Source: Streptomyces caelestis | GTDB taxonomy: Bacteria > Actinomycetota > Actinomycetes > Streptomycetales > Streptomycetaceae | Assembly: GCF_014205255.1 (NCBI RefSeq) | Contig: NZ_JACHNE010000001.1 | Coordinates: 3,596,001 to 3,660,000, forward strand | Direction of reading: 5' to 3' | Length of the DNA: 64,000 nucleotides | Shown: piece by piece, positions 51,622 through 60,270 of the stretch | Layout: each line of letters opens with the position of its first letter | How positions within the stretch are numbered: position 1 is the stretch's first letter | The notes under the pieces: model-generated | Seen by the model: only the letters and a program-made list of their open reading frames with translations | Databases searched by the model: none | Told to the model about the DNA's origin: nothing | Made by a program: the position numbers and the translations under genes

Positions 51622-53121
51622 CTGACTGTTCACCACCTCAACCAGCTCCTGCTCGTCTGCTCGCTCGTCCTGCTCGTCGCCGTCGCAGCGGTACGGATCT
51701 CCTCGCGCAGCGGGCTCCCCAGCCTGCTCGTCTATCTGGGGATAGGCGTCGCCATGGGCCAGGACGGCATCGGCGACATCCACTTCGACAACGCCGAACT
51801 GACCCAGGTCATCGGATACGCGGCCCTGGTCGTGATCCTGGCCGAGGGCGGTCTGGGCACGAAGTGGAAGGAGATCAAGCCGGCCCTGCCGTCCGCCACC
51901 GTGCTGGCGCTGGCCGGTGTCGCGGTGAGCGTCGGGGTGACGGCGTCGGCCGCGCACTACCTGATCGACCTGGAGTGGCGGCAGGCACTGATCGTCGGGG
52001 CGGTCGTCTCCTCGACCGACGCGGCGGCCGTGTTCTCCGTGCTGCGGAAAATCCCCCTCCCCGCGCGCGTGACGGGCACGCTGGAGGCGGAGTCCGGCTT
52101 CAACGACGCCCCGGTGGTCATCCTCGTGGTGTCCCTGTCCACGGCGGGCCCGGTCGAGCACTGGTACATGCTGCTGGGCGTGATCCTGCTGGAGCTGGCC
52201 ATCGGCGCGGCCATCGGGCTCGCGGTGGGCTGGCTCGGCTCCTGGGGGCTGAGGCATGTGGCACTGCCGGCCTCCGGCCTCTACCCGATCGCCGTCATGG
52301 CCATCGCCGTGGTGGCCTACGCGGCGGGCGCACTGGCCCACGGCAGCGGATTCCTCGCGGTGTACCTCGCCGCGATGGTGATGGGCAACGCGCGGCTGCC
52401 GCACTGGCCGGCCACGCGCGGCTTCGCCGACGGGCTCGGCTGGATGGCCCAGATCGGGATGTTCGTCCTGCTCGGCCTGCTGGTCACCCCGCACGAGCTG
52501 GGCGACGACATCGTGCCCGCGCTCGTCATCGGGCTGGTGCTGACCATGGTGGCGCGCCCGCTGAGCGTGATGGTGTCCCTGTGGCCCTTCCGGGTGCCGT
52601 GGCAGGAACAGGCCCTCATGTCCTGGGCCGGACTGCGCGGGGCCGTGCCCATCATCCTGGCGACCATCCCGATGGTGGAGGGCGTGGAGGCGAGCCGCCG
52701 GATCTTCAACATCGTCTTCATCCTGGTCGTCGCCTACACCCTGGTCCAGGGCCCGACGCTGCCGTGGCTGGCCCGCAAGCTGCGCCTGGGCGACGGTTCG
52801 GAGGCCGCCGACCTCGGCATCGAATCGGCCCCGCTGGAGCGGCTGCGCGGGCATCTGCTGTCCGTGGCGATCCCCGAGGGGTCGAAGATGCACGGTGTGG
52901 AGGTCAACGAGCTGCGGCTGCCGCCCGGCGCCGCCGTCACGCTCGTCGTACGCGAGTCGGAATCATTCGTTCCGCTTCCTACGACGGTGTTGCAACGCGG
53001 GGACGAGCTCCTCGTCGTGGCCACGGATCCCGTGCGGGACGCGACGGAACGCCGGCTGCGCGCGGTAAGCCACGGCGGCAAGCTGGCGGGATGGCTGGGG
53101 ACGGACGGGGCGGACCGTTAA
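51622..53121 (+). CDS. K+/H+ antiporter (CPA1/NhaP2-like) with C-terminal RCK_C domain
   Basis: 499 aa. About 12 helices with the CPA1 core 'SSTDAAAVFSVLR' and 'ESGFNDAPVVILVV' (ion-binding Asp), then a TrkA-C/RCK_C domain (about 410-485, 'GVEVNELRLPPGAAVTLVVRE') that usually senses a ligand such as nucleotide or c-di-AMP. I place the start at CTG 51622 ('LTVHHLNQLLLVCSLVLLV'), 10 nt after GGGAAGGA. The in-frame GTG at 51592 has no ribosome site and adds ten non-conserved residues. Confidence 0.85.
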   Translation: MTVHHLNQLLLVCSLVLLVAVAAVRISSRSGLPSLLVYLGIGVAMGQDGIGDIHFDNAELTQVIGYAALVVILAEGGLGTKWKEIKPALPSATVLALAGVAVSVGVTASAAHYLIDLEWRQALIVGAVVSSTDAAAVFSVLRKIPLPARVTGTLEAESGFNDAPVVILVVSLSTAGPVEHWYMLLGVILLELAIGAAIGLAVGWLGSWGLRHVALPASGLYPIAVMAIAVVAYAAGALAHGSGFLAVYLAAMVMGNARLPHWPATRGFADGLGWMAQIGMFVLLGLLVTPHELGDDIVPALVIGLVLTMVARPLSVMVSLWPFRVPWQEQALMSWAGLRGAVPIILATIPMVEGVEASRRIFNIVFILVVAYTLVQGPTLPWLARKLRLGDGSEAADLGIESAPLERLRGHLLSVAIPEGSKMHGVEVNELRLPPGAAVTLVVRESESFVPLPTTVLQRGDELLVVATDPVRDATERRLRAVSHGGKLAGWLGTDGADR

Positions 53122-53216
53122 GGGCGGTTTTGCGTCATTCCCGTCGCCCTGGTTTCGCAGGTGGACGCACCCGCAGTGCTCTTTTTCACAGGCAGGCCAA
53201 ACTGGGTGCCTGTACG

Positions 53217-53360
53217 ATGAAGGCGTTACCCAAGATCGAACCAACTCTGCCTGACGCAGAGCTGGCGCGACCGTATGGCGGTCGGGTCACCCCTCCTCAC
53301 CGGGCCCCGGCATCTACCGCAGTTCCGCGCAAGAGGACAGCTCTCGGCGCCGCCCGCTGA
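53217..53360 (+). CDS. Possible small protein with a TTA codon
   Basis: 47 codons from ATG 53217: 'MKALPKIEPTLPDAELARPY', then a Pro/Thr/Arg-rich end. The fourth codon is TTA, which in Streptomyces needs the developmentally regulated bldA tRNA. A TACGAT -10-like box (53213-53218) overlaps the ATG, so it may instead be promoter sequence for the next gene. It ends 37 bp before the MFS gene. Weak candidate. Confidence 0.35.
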   Translation: MKALPKIEPTLPDAELARPYGGRVTPPHRAPASTAVPRKRTALGAAR

Positions 53361-53397
53361 CGGGCCCGCGCTACCAGGCGGCAGAAAGGCACGGGCC

Positions 53398-54726
53398 GTG
53401 GCGTCCACGGTCACCTCGAAGAAGTCGAAGAACTCGATGACCTCGGAGAACTCGACGACCTCGAAGAAATCGACGGCTTCCGCCCGCCCGGGATACGGCC
53501 GGCTGCTGCGCACCCGCGGCGCCTGGACGTTCCTGCTCCCCGGCTTCGCCGCGCGCCAGCCGTTCGCGATGCTGACGATCTCCATCGTGCTGCTGGTGCA
53601 GCACACCACCGGCTCGTACGGAGCGGCGGGCGCCGCCGCGGCCGTCACCGGTGTCTCCATGGCCCTGTTCGCGCCCTACAGCGGCCGCCTCGCCGACCGC
53701 TACGGGCAGCGTGCCGTGCTGGTCCCCGGCGTGCTGCTGCACGCGCTGTCCGGGCTGACGCTGACGGCACTGGCGCTGACGGGCGCCCCCTTGTGGGCGC
53801 TGTTCGTGGCGGCCGTCCCGACCGGCGCCTCGGTGCCGCAGGTCGGGCCCATGGTGCGGGCCCGCTGGGGCGTGAAGCTCAAGGACTCGCCGCTGCTGAC
53901 CACCGCGGCGGCCTTCGAGTCCGTCACGGACGAACTGACCTTCGTCGTCGGCCCGCTGCTGGCCACCGCCCTGTGCACGGCCGTCGACCCGGCCGCCGGG
54001 CTGGTCACGGAGGCGTCGCTGACCCTGGTCGGCGGTCTGGTGTTCGCCGCGCAGAAGAGCACCCAGCCCTCGGTCGGAGGCGGTGGCCACGCGCGCGTGG
54101 AGCACGGTTCCGCACTGCGGATCCCCGGGGTGCGCGTGCTGATCGTGACCTTCCTGGGCATCGGCACCGTCTTCGGCGGCATGCAGGTCTCACTGGCCGC
54201 GTTCACCGAGTCGATCGGCGAACCGGGCCTCAACGGCGTCCTCTACGGGATCTTCGCCGCGGGCAACATGATCTCCGGCCTCGTCTGCGGCGCGATCGCC
54301 TGGAAGGTGGCCCCGCAGCGGCGTCTCGTCGTCGGCTACACGGCGCTCGCGCTCACCGCGTCGGGCCTGTGGGCCGCCCACTCGGTGCCGGTCCTCGCCG
54401 GGCTCGGCCTGCTGGTCGGCATGTGCATCGCGCCCGCCCTGATCACCGGCTACACCCTGGTCGAGAGCCTGGTCCCGACCGGTGCCCGCACCGAGGCCTT
54501 CACCTGGCTGACCGGCGCGGTGGCACTCGGCCAGGCGGCCGCCGTCACGGTCGCCGGGCAGCTGGAGGACCGCTTCCGGGACGGCGCCGGTTTCCTGGTG
54601 CCGATGGGCGGCACCGTGCTCGCCCTGGCGACCCTCCTGGCCCTGCGTTCCCGGCTGGCGGGACGTGCCCAGGGCCGGACCGTCGCACGTGGCGTGGGTC
54701 ACCGCGTGCCGGTGTCAGTGGACTGA
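53398..54726 (+). CDS. MFS transporter
   Basis: 442 aa, 12 helices; the loop 2-3 signature 'GRLADRYGQRAVLVPG' is intact. The N-terminal 25 residues are a low-complexity Lys/Ser/Thr tract ('SKKSKNSMTSENSTTSKKS'). It is an exporter of unknown substrate. The GTG at 53398 has AAAGG 9 nt upstream. Confidence 0.88.
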   Translation: MASTVTSKKSKNSMTSENSTTSKKSTASARPGYGRLLRTRGAWTFLLPGFAARQPFAMLTISIVLLVQHTTGSYGAAGAAAAVTGVSMALFAPYSGRLADRYGQRAVLVPGVLLHALSGLTLTALALTGAPLWALFVAAVPTGASVPQVGPMVRARWGVKLKDSPLLTTAAAFESVTDELTFVVGPLLATALCTAVDPAAGLVTEASLTLVGGLVFAAQKSTQPSVGGGGHARVEHGSALRIPGVRVLIVTFLGIGTVFGGMQVSLAAFTESIGEPGLNGVLYGIFAAGNMISGLVCGAIAWKVAPQRRLVVGYTALALTASGLWAAHSVPVLAGLGLLVGMCIAPALITGYTLVESLVPTGARTEAFTWLTGAVALGQAAAVTVAGQLEDRFRDGAGFLVPMGGTVLALATLLALRSRLAGRAQGRTVARGVGHRVPVSVD

Positions 54727-54756
54727 ACGGCCGGAATACGTCAAGATGGATCGTCG

Positions 54757-54783
54757 TTAGCACTCATCGAGTGAGAGTGCCAG
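54757..54783 (+). promoter_or_regulatory. CIRCE-like HrcA operator upstream of fmdB
   Basis: TTAGCACTC, nine bases (ATCGAGTGA), GAGTGCCAG. The left arm and the spacer length match CIRCE exactly (TTAGCACTC-N9-GAGTGCTAA); the right arm matches 7 of 9. It ends 9 bp before the fmdB start and overlaps its ribosome site, where HrcA would block expression until heat shock. Confidence 0.7.
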
Positions 54784-54792
54784 GAGGAGACA

Positions 54793-55104
54793 GTGCCCAC
54801 CTACCAGTACCAGTGCACCGAGTGCGGCGAGGGCCTCGAGGCGGTGCAGAAGTTCACCGACGACGCCCTCACCGAGTGCCCCAGCTGCCAGGGCCGCCTG
54901 AAGAAGGTGTTCTCGGCTGTCGGCATTGTCTTCAAGGGCTCCGGCTTCTACCGGAACGACAGCCGCGGCTCCTCGTCGAGCAGCTCCCCGGCGTCGAAGT
55001 CGTCGAGCTCCTCGTCGTCGTCCTCCGACTCCGGCTCGGGCTCCGGTTCGAGCGCGTCGTCGTCGAGCACCGGCAGCTCCACCAGCAGCAGCACCGCCGC
55101 GTAA
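54793..55104 (+). CDS. FmdB family zinc-ribbon protein
   Basis: 103 aa. N-terminal zinc ribbon with C8-x2-C11 and C29-x2-C32 ('YQYQCTECGEGLEAVQKF', 'LTECPSCQG'), 'SAVGIVFKGSGFYRND', then a 45-residue Ser-rich tail with Gly and Thr. The family is annotated as putative regulatory protein; its role is unproven. GTG start with AGGAGGAG. A CIRCE-like element overlaps its leader. Confidence 0.88.
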   Translation: MPTYQYQCTECGEGLEAVQKFTDDALTECPSCQGRLKKVFSAVGIVFKGSGFYRNDSRGSSSSSSPASKSSSSSSSSSDSGSGSGSSASSSSTGSSTSSSTAA

Positions 55105-55118
55105 GGCCTGTTTCTTAC

Positions 55119-55149
55119 GGGACCCTGTCGCCTTTCGGCAACGGGGTCC
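55119..55149 (+). terminator. Terminator after fmdB
   Basis: GGGACCCTGtcGCC, loop TTTC, GGCaaCGGGGTCC, 14 bp past the fmdB stop. Confidence 0.75.
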
Positions 55150-55181
55150 TCGGCGTTTCCGCGTGCGGTTAGGGTGCGGGC

Positions 55182-56042
55182 ATGGCGAACAAGGCGAACG
55201 TGGCGAACAAGGGGAACGCCGGGATCGGCGTCATCGGCGGCTCCGGGTTCTACTCCTTCCTCGACGACGTGACCGAGGTCCAGGTCGACACCCCGTACGG
55301 GCCGCCCAGCGACTCCCTCTTCCTCGGCGAGGTCGCCGGCCGGCGCGTCGCCTTCCTGCCCCGGCACGGACGGGGCCACCACCTGCCGCCGCACCGGATC
55401 AACTACCGGGCCAACCTGTGGGCGCTGCGGTCGGTCGGCGTCCGCCAGGTGCTCGCCCCCTGCGCCGTGGGCGGCCTGCGCCCCGAGTACGGGCCGGGCA
55501 CGCTCCTGGTACCGGACCAGTTCGTCGACCGGACCAAGTCCCGCGCGAACACGTACTTCGACGGGCTGCCGCTGCCCGACGGGACGGTGCCGAACGTGGT
55601 GCACGCGTCGCTGGCCGACCCCTACTGCCCCGCCGGGCGGGCCGTCGCGCTGAAGGCGGCACGCGGCCGGGACTGGGAGCCGGTGGACGGCGGCACGCTG
55701 GTCGTCATCGAGGGGCCGCGCTTCTCGACCCGTGCCGAATCGTTGTGGCACCAGGCGCAGGGCTGGTCGGTGGTGGGCATGACCGGCCACCCCGAGGCGG
55801 CGCTCGCCCGCGAGCTGGAGCTCTGTTACACGTCCCTGACCCTGGTCACGGACCTCGACGCCGGCGCCGAGACCGGGGAGGGCGTCTCGCACGACGAGGT
55901 GCTGCGGGTCTTCGCCGCGAACGTGGACCGTTTGCGGGACGTGCTCTTCGACGCGGTGGCCGGGTTGCCGGGGGAGGACGAGCGGGGCTGTCTGTGCGCG
56001 AACGCGCTGGGCGGGATGGATCCGGGGTTTGCGCTGCCGTAG
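55182..56042 (+). CDS. mtnP: S-methyl-5'-thioadenosine phosphorylase
   Basis: 286 aa. Phosphate loop 'GVIGGSGFYSFLDD', 'FLPRHGRGHHLPPHRINYRANLWAL', 'VIEGPRFSTRAES' and 'VGMTGHPEAALARELELCY' mark the MTAP branch of nucleoside phosphorylases. It salvages methylthioadenosine from polyamine synthesis. The N-terminus has a small duplication ('ANKANVANKGN'), so a GTG at 55200 could be the start. Confidence 0.9.
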   Translation: MANKANVANKGNAGIGVIGGSGFYSFLDDVTEVQVDTPYGPPSDSLFLGEVAGRRVAFLPRHGRGHHLPPHRINYRANLWALRSVGVRQVLAPCAVGGLRPEYGPGTLLVPDQFVDRTKSRANTYFDGLPLPDGTVPNVVHASLADPYCPAGRAVALKAARGRDWEPVDGGTLVVIEGPRFSTRAESLWHQAQGWSVVGMTGHPEAALARELELCYTSLTLVTDLDAGAETGEGVSHDEVLRVFAANVDRLRDVLFDAVAGLPGEDERGCLCANALGGMDPGFALP

Positions 56043-56172
56043 GCGGAACTTGCCGTTCGGGTGAGGGAGTTGTCCACAGGGCGGCGGTAGGTCCACAGGC
56101 CTGAGCGGGCGGTGGTGGGAGGCCCCATCGTGGGGAGCGAAAGCCGGTCGCTCGTCACAGGTGGTGGTTCCC

Positions 56173-56757
56173 GTGTCCTTCGCTCCCTCTCCTTCTGCGT
56201 CTCTTCTGCCTCCTTCGTCCGCCTCGCTCCCGCCCGGACCCGAGATCCCGGCGGCGCGTGAGGTGCCGCGCTTCGACCCGGTGCGCGTACGCGGCGGGCG
56301 GGCCGGCCGGTTCCTGCGGAACCGGCGGCGGGCTCTTGCCGTGGGGCTCGCGGTCACCGCGACCGCGTTGGTCGCGGCCGGACCGCGGGGCGCCGACGGT
56401 GCCCGTGGGCATCCCCGTGCGCAGCCTCCCGCGCACGCGGCCCCGGTGTCCGGAGAGCAGCCCGTGCGGACGCGTCGTGCCGTGGGGGCGGTGACGGCTC
56501 CGGTCCGGATCGCCGACGCGGCCACCGTGCGGCTGCTGCGGCCCGGCGACCGGGTCGACGTCATCGCCGCCGAGGAGACGGTGTCGGGCGGTGATGCCCG
56601 GGTGGTCGCGCGCGGAGCCAGGGTGACGAAGGTGCCGGAACCGCTGGAGGGCGCGAGCGACGGAGGGGCGCTGGTCGTGCTGTCGGTGCCGCGTGCCACG
56701 GCGGCCCGGCTGGCCGGTGCGAGCGCCACCGCGCGGTTGGCGGTGACGCTGTGGTGA
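56173..56757 (+). CDS. SAF-domain (CpaB/RcpC-like) membrane protein
   Basis: 194 aa. Pro/Ser-rich N-terminus, basic stretch, one helix (about 58-73, 'ALAVGLAVTATALVAAGP'), then an extracytoplasmic SAF-like region ('VRTRRAVGAVTAPVRIADAA', 'LLRPGDRVDVIAAEE') as in Flp-pilus CpaB. No pilus genes adjoin it. The GTG at 56173 has AGGTGGTGG upstream; GTG 56161 is an alternative. Confidence 0.78.
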   Translation: MSFAPSPSASLLPPSSASLPPGPEIPAAREVPRFDPVRVRGGRAGRFLRNRRRALAVGLAVTATALVAAGPRGADGARGHPRAQPPAHAAPVSGEQPVRTRRAVGAVTAPVRIADAATVRLLRPGDRVDVIAAEETVSGGDARVVARGARVTKVPEPLEGASDGGALVVLSVPRATAARLAGASATARLAVTLW

Positions 56758-56877
56758 CGTGCACGGTCCCGTCAAGCCCCTCGTTCGAGGGACCCAGGTG
56801 CTCCGTTCGGCGCAACGTTGACGTAGGTTACGGAGCGTTTTGTTCCACAAGCTGCTGGTGCGAGGAGAGACCCCGAG

Positions 56878-57336
56878 GTGAGCGAGAAGAAGGAACCGAG
56901 CGTCTTGGAGGGCTTCAAGGCCTTCCTGATGCGCGGGAACGTCGTCGATCTGGCGGTGGCGGTGGTGATCGGCGCCGCCTTCACCAACATCGTCAACGCC
57001 GTGGTGAAGGGGATCATCAACCCCGTCGTCGGAGCCATCGGGACCAAGAACCTCGACCACTACAGCTCGTGTCTGAGCTCGACGTGCGAGGGCGAGGAGG
57101 GCATCCGGATCCTGTGGGGTTCCGTCCTCGGCGCCACGCTGAGCTTCGTGATCACCGCGGCGGTCGTCTACTTCCTGATGGTCCTGCCGATGGCGAAGTA
57201 CCTGGCCCGGCTGGAGGCCCGCCGCAAGGCGAAGGAGGGCGCGCAGGAGGTCATCGAGGTGACCGAGCTGGAGGTGCTCAAGGAGATCCGGGACGCGCTG
57301 GTCGCACAGCGCGGTTCCGGGCACGACCGGCAGTAG
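56878..57336 (+). CDS. mscL: Large-conductance mechanosensitive channel
   Basis: 152 aa. 'GFKAFLMRGNVVDLAVAVVIGAAF' (TM1 pore helix), a loop with two Cys (about 64 and 69), TM2 'LSFVITAAVVYFLMVLPM' and a C-terminal cytoplasmic helix. It opens under membrane tension to release solutes on hypo-osmotic shock. GTG start, GAGGAG upstream. Confidence 0.95.
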   Translation: MSEKKEPSVLEGFKAFLMRGNVVDLAVAVVIGAAFTNIVNAVVKGIINPVVGAIGTKNLDHYSSCLSSTCEGEEGIRILWGSVLGATLSFVITAAVVYFLMVLPMAKYLARLEARRKAKEGAQEVIEVTELEVLKEIRDALVAQRGSGHDRQ

Positions 57337-57361
57337 CGCTACGGGCGGTCGCCCGGCCGGC

Positions 57362-57541
57362 TCAGAGGTGGTGGGGCGGCTTCTCGTCGAGGAAGCGCTT
57401 GAGGTCGGCCGCGCCGCCGCCGGCGTCGGAGCGCTCGCCCCAGCCGCGGTCGGTGTCGTCGGAGGACTGCTGGTCGAGCGGGTCGTCGAAGACCAGCGCG
57501 GGCTTCGGCGCGGGCGGCTCGGGATCGGGGGCGGTGCTCAT
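57362..57541 (-). CDS. Small acidic protein, function unknown
   Basis: 59 aa, Pro- and Asp-rich ('PDPEPPAPKPALVFDDPLDQ', 'ADLKRFLDEKPPHHL'). The composed C-terminal helix and codon usage support a real gene. Convergent with mscL. Confidence 0.62.
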   Translation of the reverse strand: MSTAPDPEPPAPKPALVFDDPLDQQSSDDTDRGWGERSDAGGGAADLKRFLDEKPPHHL

Positions 57542-57635
57542 GGGTCCAGGGTACGGTCGCGGGGACATTCCCCCGCCGGTCCCCTCCGGCGGGCCCGGCA
57601 CCCCGCCCCCGGCCCCCAGAGCGCGCCGCGCGCTG

Positions 57636-58025
57636 TCATGCGAGAGCCCGCCGCGCGTACACCTCGATCTCGATCTTCATTCGGGGGTCGGCGAGGCCGC
57701 ACATGAGCATCGAGGCAGCCGGCCGAACATCGCCGAAGCAGCGGCGCAGAACCGGCCAGCAGGGCTCGAAGTCCTCGCGGTCAGGCAGCAGATAACGCAC
57801 CCGCACCACGTCGGCGAAGGTGCACTCCGCCTCGGCCAACGCGGCGCCGATGTTGCGCAGGCACTGCTCGGTCTGCTCCACCACGTCGTCGGAGATCGTC
57901 ATCGTGGCGTAGTCGAACCCGGTCGTCCCGGACACATGCACCCAGTCGCCGTCGACCACGGCACGGGCATATCCGATCTGCTCCTCGAAGGTCGAGCCAC
58001 TGAGGATCGCACGTCGCTCTCTCAT
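57636..58025 (-). CDS. RidA family protein
   Basis: 129 aa YjgF/YER057c/UK114 fold: 'YARAVVDGDWVHVSGTTGFD', 'EQTEQCLRNIGAALAEAECTF' and the terminal 'IEIEVYARRA' with the conserved Arg/Glu site. RidA enzymes deaminate reactive imines. It is divergent from a LysR gene that probably controls it. Confidence 0.9.
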   Translation of the reverse strand: MRERRAILSGSTFEEQIGYARAVVDGDWVHVSGTTGFDYATMTISDDVVEQTEQCLRNIGAALAEAECTFADVVRVRYLLPDREDFEPCWPVLRRCFGDVRPAASMLMCGLADPRMKIEIEVYARRALA

Positions 58026-58097
58026 GCGCCGAACGCTAGGTGACCAGCACTGATACGTCTAATACAGCTACAGGAATGGTCTGATATCTCTGGAGGT

Positions 58098-59006
58098 ATG
58101 GAGCGCCCCGAACTCCCCCTGCAGCAGCTGCACGCGTTCGTCGTACTCGCGGAGGAACTCCACTTCGGACACGCGGCAGCCCGTCTGGGCATTGCCCAGC
58201 CACCGCTGAGCCAACAGATCCGCCGCCTGGAGGACAAGGTCGGCCACGCGCTGTTCAGCCGCGAACCGGGACGCGTCACCCTCACCCCAGCAGGCCGCGA
58301 ACTGCTGCCCGCCGCGCGGCGGGCCCTCACCGACCTCGCGGACGGCCTGGAGGCAGCCCGCGCCGTCGGCAGCGGCCGGGCCGGCCGCCTACGGATCGGC
58401 TTCGCCGCCTCCCTCGCACTGACCGTCCTGCCCGGCCTGCTGCGCACCTTCCGGCAACAGTTCCCCGACGTGCACCTGGACATCCACGAGATGACCACCG
58501 CACCGCAGATCGCTGCCCTGCACGACAAGATCATCGACGTCGGTCTGCTGCGCGAACCCCCCACCGACGAAACAGAGCTCGGCTTCAAGACGGTACTCAG
58601 CGAGCCGTTCGTGGCCGTGCTGCCGTCCACCCACCCGCTGGCCGCCCAACGGGCAGTGCACGTCGCACAGTTGGCGGAATCGCCCTTCGTGCTCCTGCCC
58701 CGCGCGGTCGGCCCGCACCTGTACGACCAGATCACCGGCCTCTGCACCGCGGCGGGTTTCACACCCCAGGTGGCCCAGCACGCAGTGGAGTGGCAGACCG
58801 TGTGCGCCCTGGTGGGAACCGGCCTGGGCATCTCCCTCGCCCCGGCGAGCATCCGGCACATCCGCCTCAAGGGCGTCACCTTCCGCAGGATCGAGCCCAG
58901 CGCCGCCCGCACGCGAGTCGCCGTCGCCTGGCGCAGAAACGACCAAAGCCCTCTGGTCGCACAGCTGCTGGCGATGGCCGGCCAAGGCCTGAGGGGCCAG
59001 GGCTGA
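58098..59006 (+). CDS. LysR family regulator
   Basis: 302 aa. N-terminal HTH 'HFGHAAARLGIAQPPLSQQIRRLE'; substrate-binding domain ('RLRIGFAASLALTVLPGLL'). The 72-bp divergent gap to ridA holds two similar blocks, ACTGATACGTCTAA and TCTGATATCTCT, possible binding half-sites. Confidence 0.9.
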   Translation: MERPELPLQQLHAFVVLAEELHFGHAAARLGIAQPPLSQQIRRLEDKVGHALFSREPGRVTLTPAGRELLPAARRALTDLADGLEAARAVGSGRAGRLRIGFAASLALTVLPGLLRTFRQQFPDVHLDIHEMTTAPQIAALHDKIIDVGLLREPPTDETELGFKTVLSEPFVAVLPSTHPLAAQRAVHVAQLAESPFVLLPRAVGPHLYDQITGLCTAAGFTPQVAQHAVEWQTVCALVGTGLGISLAPASIRHIRLKGVTFRRIEPSAARTRVAVAWRRNDQSPLVAQLLAMAGQGLRGQG

Positions 59007-59063
59007 CGTCGCCGACCGGCTCGGTACGCCCGCGGGGCCGGGGCCTGGACGAGACTGGGCGCC

Positions 59064-60104
59064 ATGACAGTTGACGCTCTGGTGGACGCTCTGACGGATG
59101 TCTCCGGCCTGCGCGTGGGGCACGCGACACGCGCCGGCGACGGTTGGCTCACCGGCACCACGGTGGTACTGGCCCCGCAGGGCGGGGCGGTGGCCGCCGT
59201 GGACGTGCGGGGCGGTGGTCCCGGTACCAAGGAGACGGACGCGCTCGATCCGCGCAACGTGGTGCGGAAGGTCGAGGCGATCGTGCTGACCGGCGGCAGT
59301 GCCTACGGGCTCGACGCGGCTTCGGGGGTGATGGCCTGGCTGGAGGAACGGGGGCGCGGGATCCGTGTCGGGGCGGACCCGGCGCATGTCGTGCCGGTGG
59401 TGCCCGCCGCCTGCGTCTTCGACCTGGGGCGGGGCGGGGACTTCCGGGCCCGGCCGGACGCGGCCACCGGCCGTGCGGCGGTCGTGGCGGCCGCGGCGAG
59501 CGAGCTCGGCGCACCGGTGCCCGAGGGATGTGTGGGCGCCGGCACGGGGGCGGTGGTCGGGGTAGTCAAGGGGGGCGTCGGCGGCGCGAGCACCGTGCTC
59601 GGCTCGGGGATCACGGTGGCCGCGCTGGTGGTGGCCAACGCGGCGGGGGCGGTGCTGGATCCGGAGACGGGGGTGCTGTACGGGGAGTTCTTCCAGGGGC
59701 GGGTGGAGTACCCGCCGGCGCGGGTGCACGAGGCCGCGCGGCGGCGCCTCGCCGAGACGGCCGCGCGGAGCGCGCCTCCGCCCCTCAACACCACGCTCGC
59801 GGTGGTCGCCACGGACGCGGACCTGTCCAAGGCGCAGGCGCAGAAGCTGGCCGGCACGGCACACGACGGCATCGCCCGCGCGGTGCGGCCGGTGCACCTC
59901 CTCAACGACGGGGACACGGTCTTCGCGCTGGCGACCGGGGACCGCGCCCTGGACCCCGCGAACCCGCTCGCGCTCAACGAGATCCTCGCCGCGGGCGCGG
60001 ACGTCGTGACCCGGGCGATCGTGCGGGCCGTGCGCGCCGCGGAGCCGGTCGACGGTCCGGGCGGGGCGTGGCCGTCGTACGGGGAGTTGTACGCGGGCCG
60101 CTGA
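59064..60104 (+). CDS. P1/S58 family peptidase (DmpA-like aminopeptidase)
   Basis: 346 aa. 'DVSGLRVGHAT', 'GGGPGTKETDALDPRNVV', 'IVLTGGSAYGLDAASGV', 'GNVGAGTGA'-type 'GCVGAGTGAVVG' and the self-cleavage site 'PLNTTLAVVATDA', where a Thr/Ser becomes the nucleophile. The family comprises self-processing aminopeptidases and beta-peptidases. Start ATG 59064. Confidence 0.9.
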   Translation: MTVDALVDALTDVSGLRVGHATRAGDGWLTGTTVVLAPQGGAVAAVDVRGGGPGTKETDALDPRNVVRKVEAIVLTGGSAYGLDAASGVMAWLEERGRGIRVGADPAHVVPVVPAACVFDLGRGGDFRARPDAATGRAAVVAAAASELGAPVPEGCVGAGTGAVVGVVKGGVGGASTVLGSGITVAALVVANAAGAVLDPETGVLYGEFFQGRVEYPPARVHEAARRRLAETAARSAPPPLNTTLAVVATDADLSKAQAQKLAGTAHDGIARAVRPVHLLNDGDTVFALATGDRALDPANPLALNEILAAGADVVTRAIVRAVRAAEPVDGPGGAWPSYGELYAGR

Positions 60105-60270
60105 GCGGGCGGGCACCGCACTGCGGCTCCCCGGCAGTGCCGGACATTGTCCCCGCCTTGTAACGGTGATGTCGCTCATGGCGGTCGGACGCAACCCGAC
60201 CGGCCGCCCGGCCCCTCTTCTCCCACGTACTGGAGCGGACCACGCACATCACTCGAACTGGGAGCAGCCC

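Noticed and set aside
54960..55104. Ser-rich tail of FmdB as a simple-sequence repeat or CRISPR-like array
   Set aside because: It is in frame, codons vary among Ser codons, and such tails are common in this family. No CRISPR array is visible anywhere in the window.
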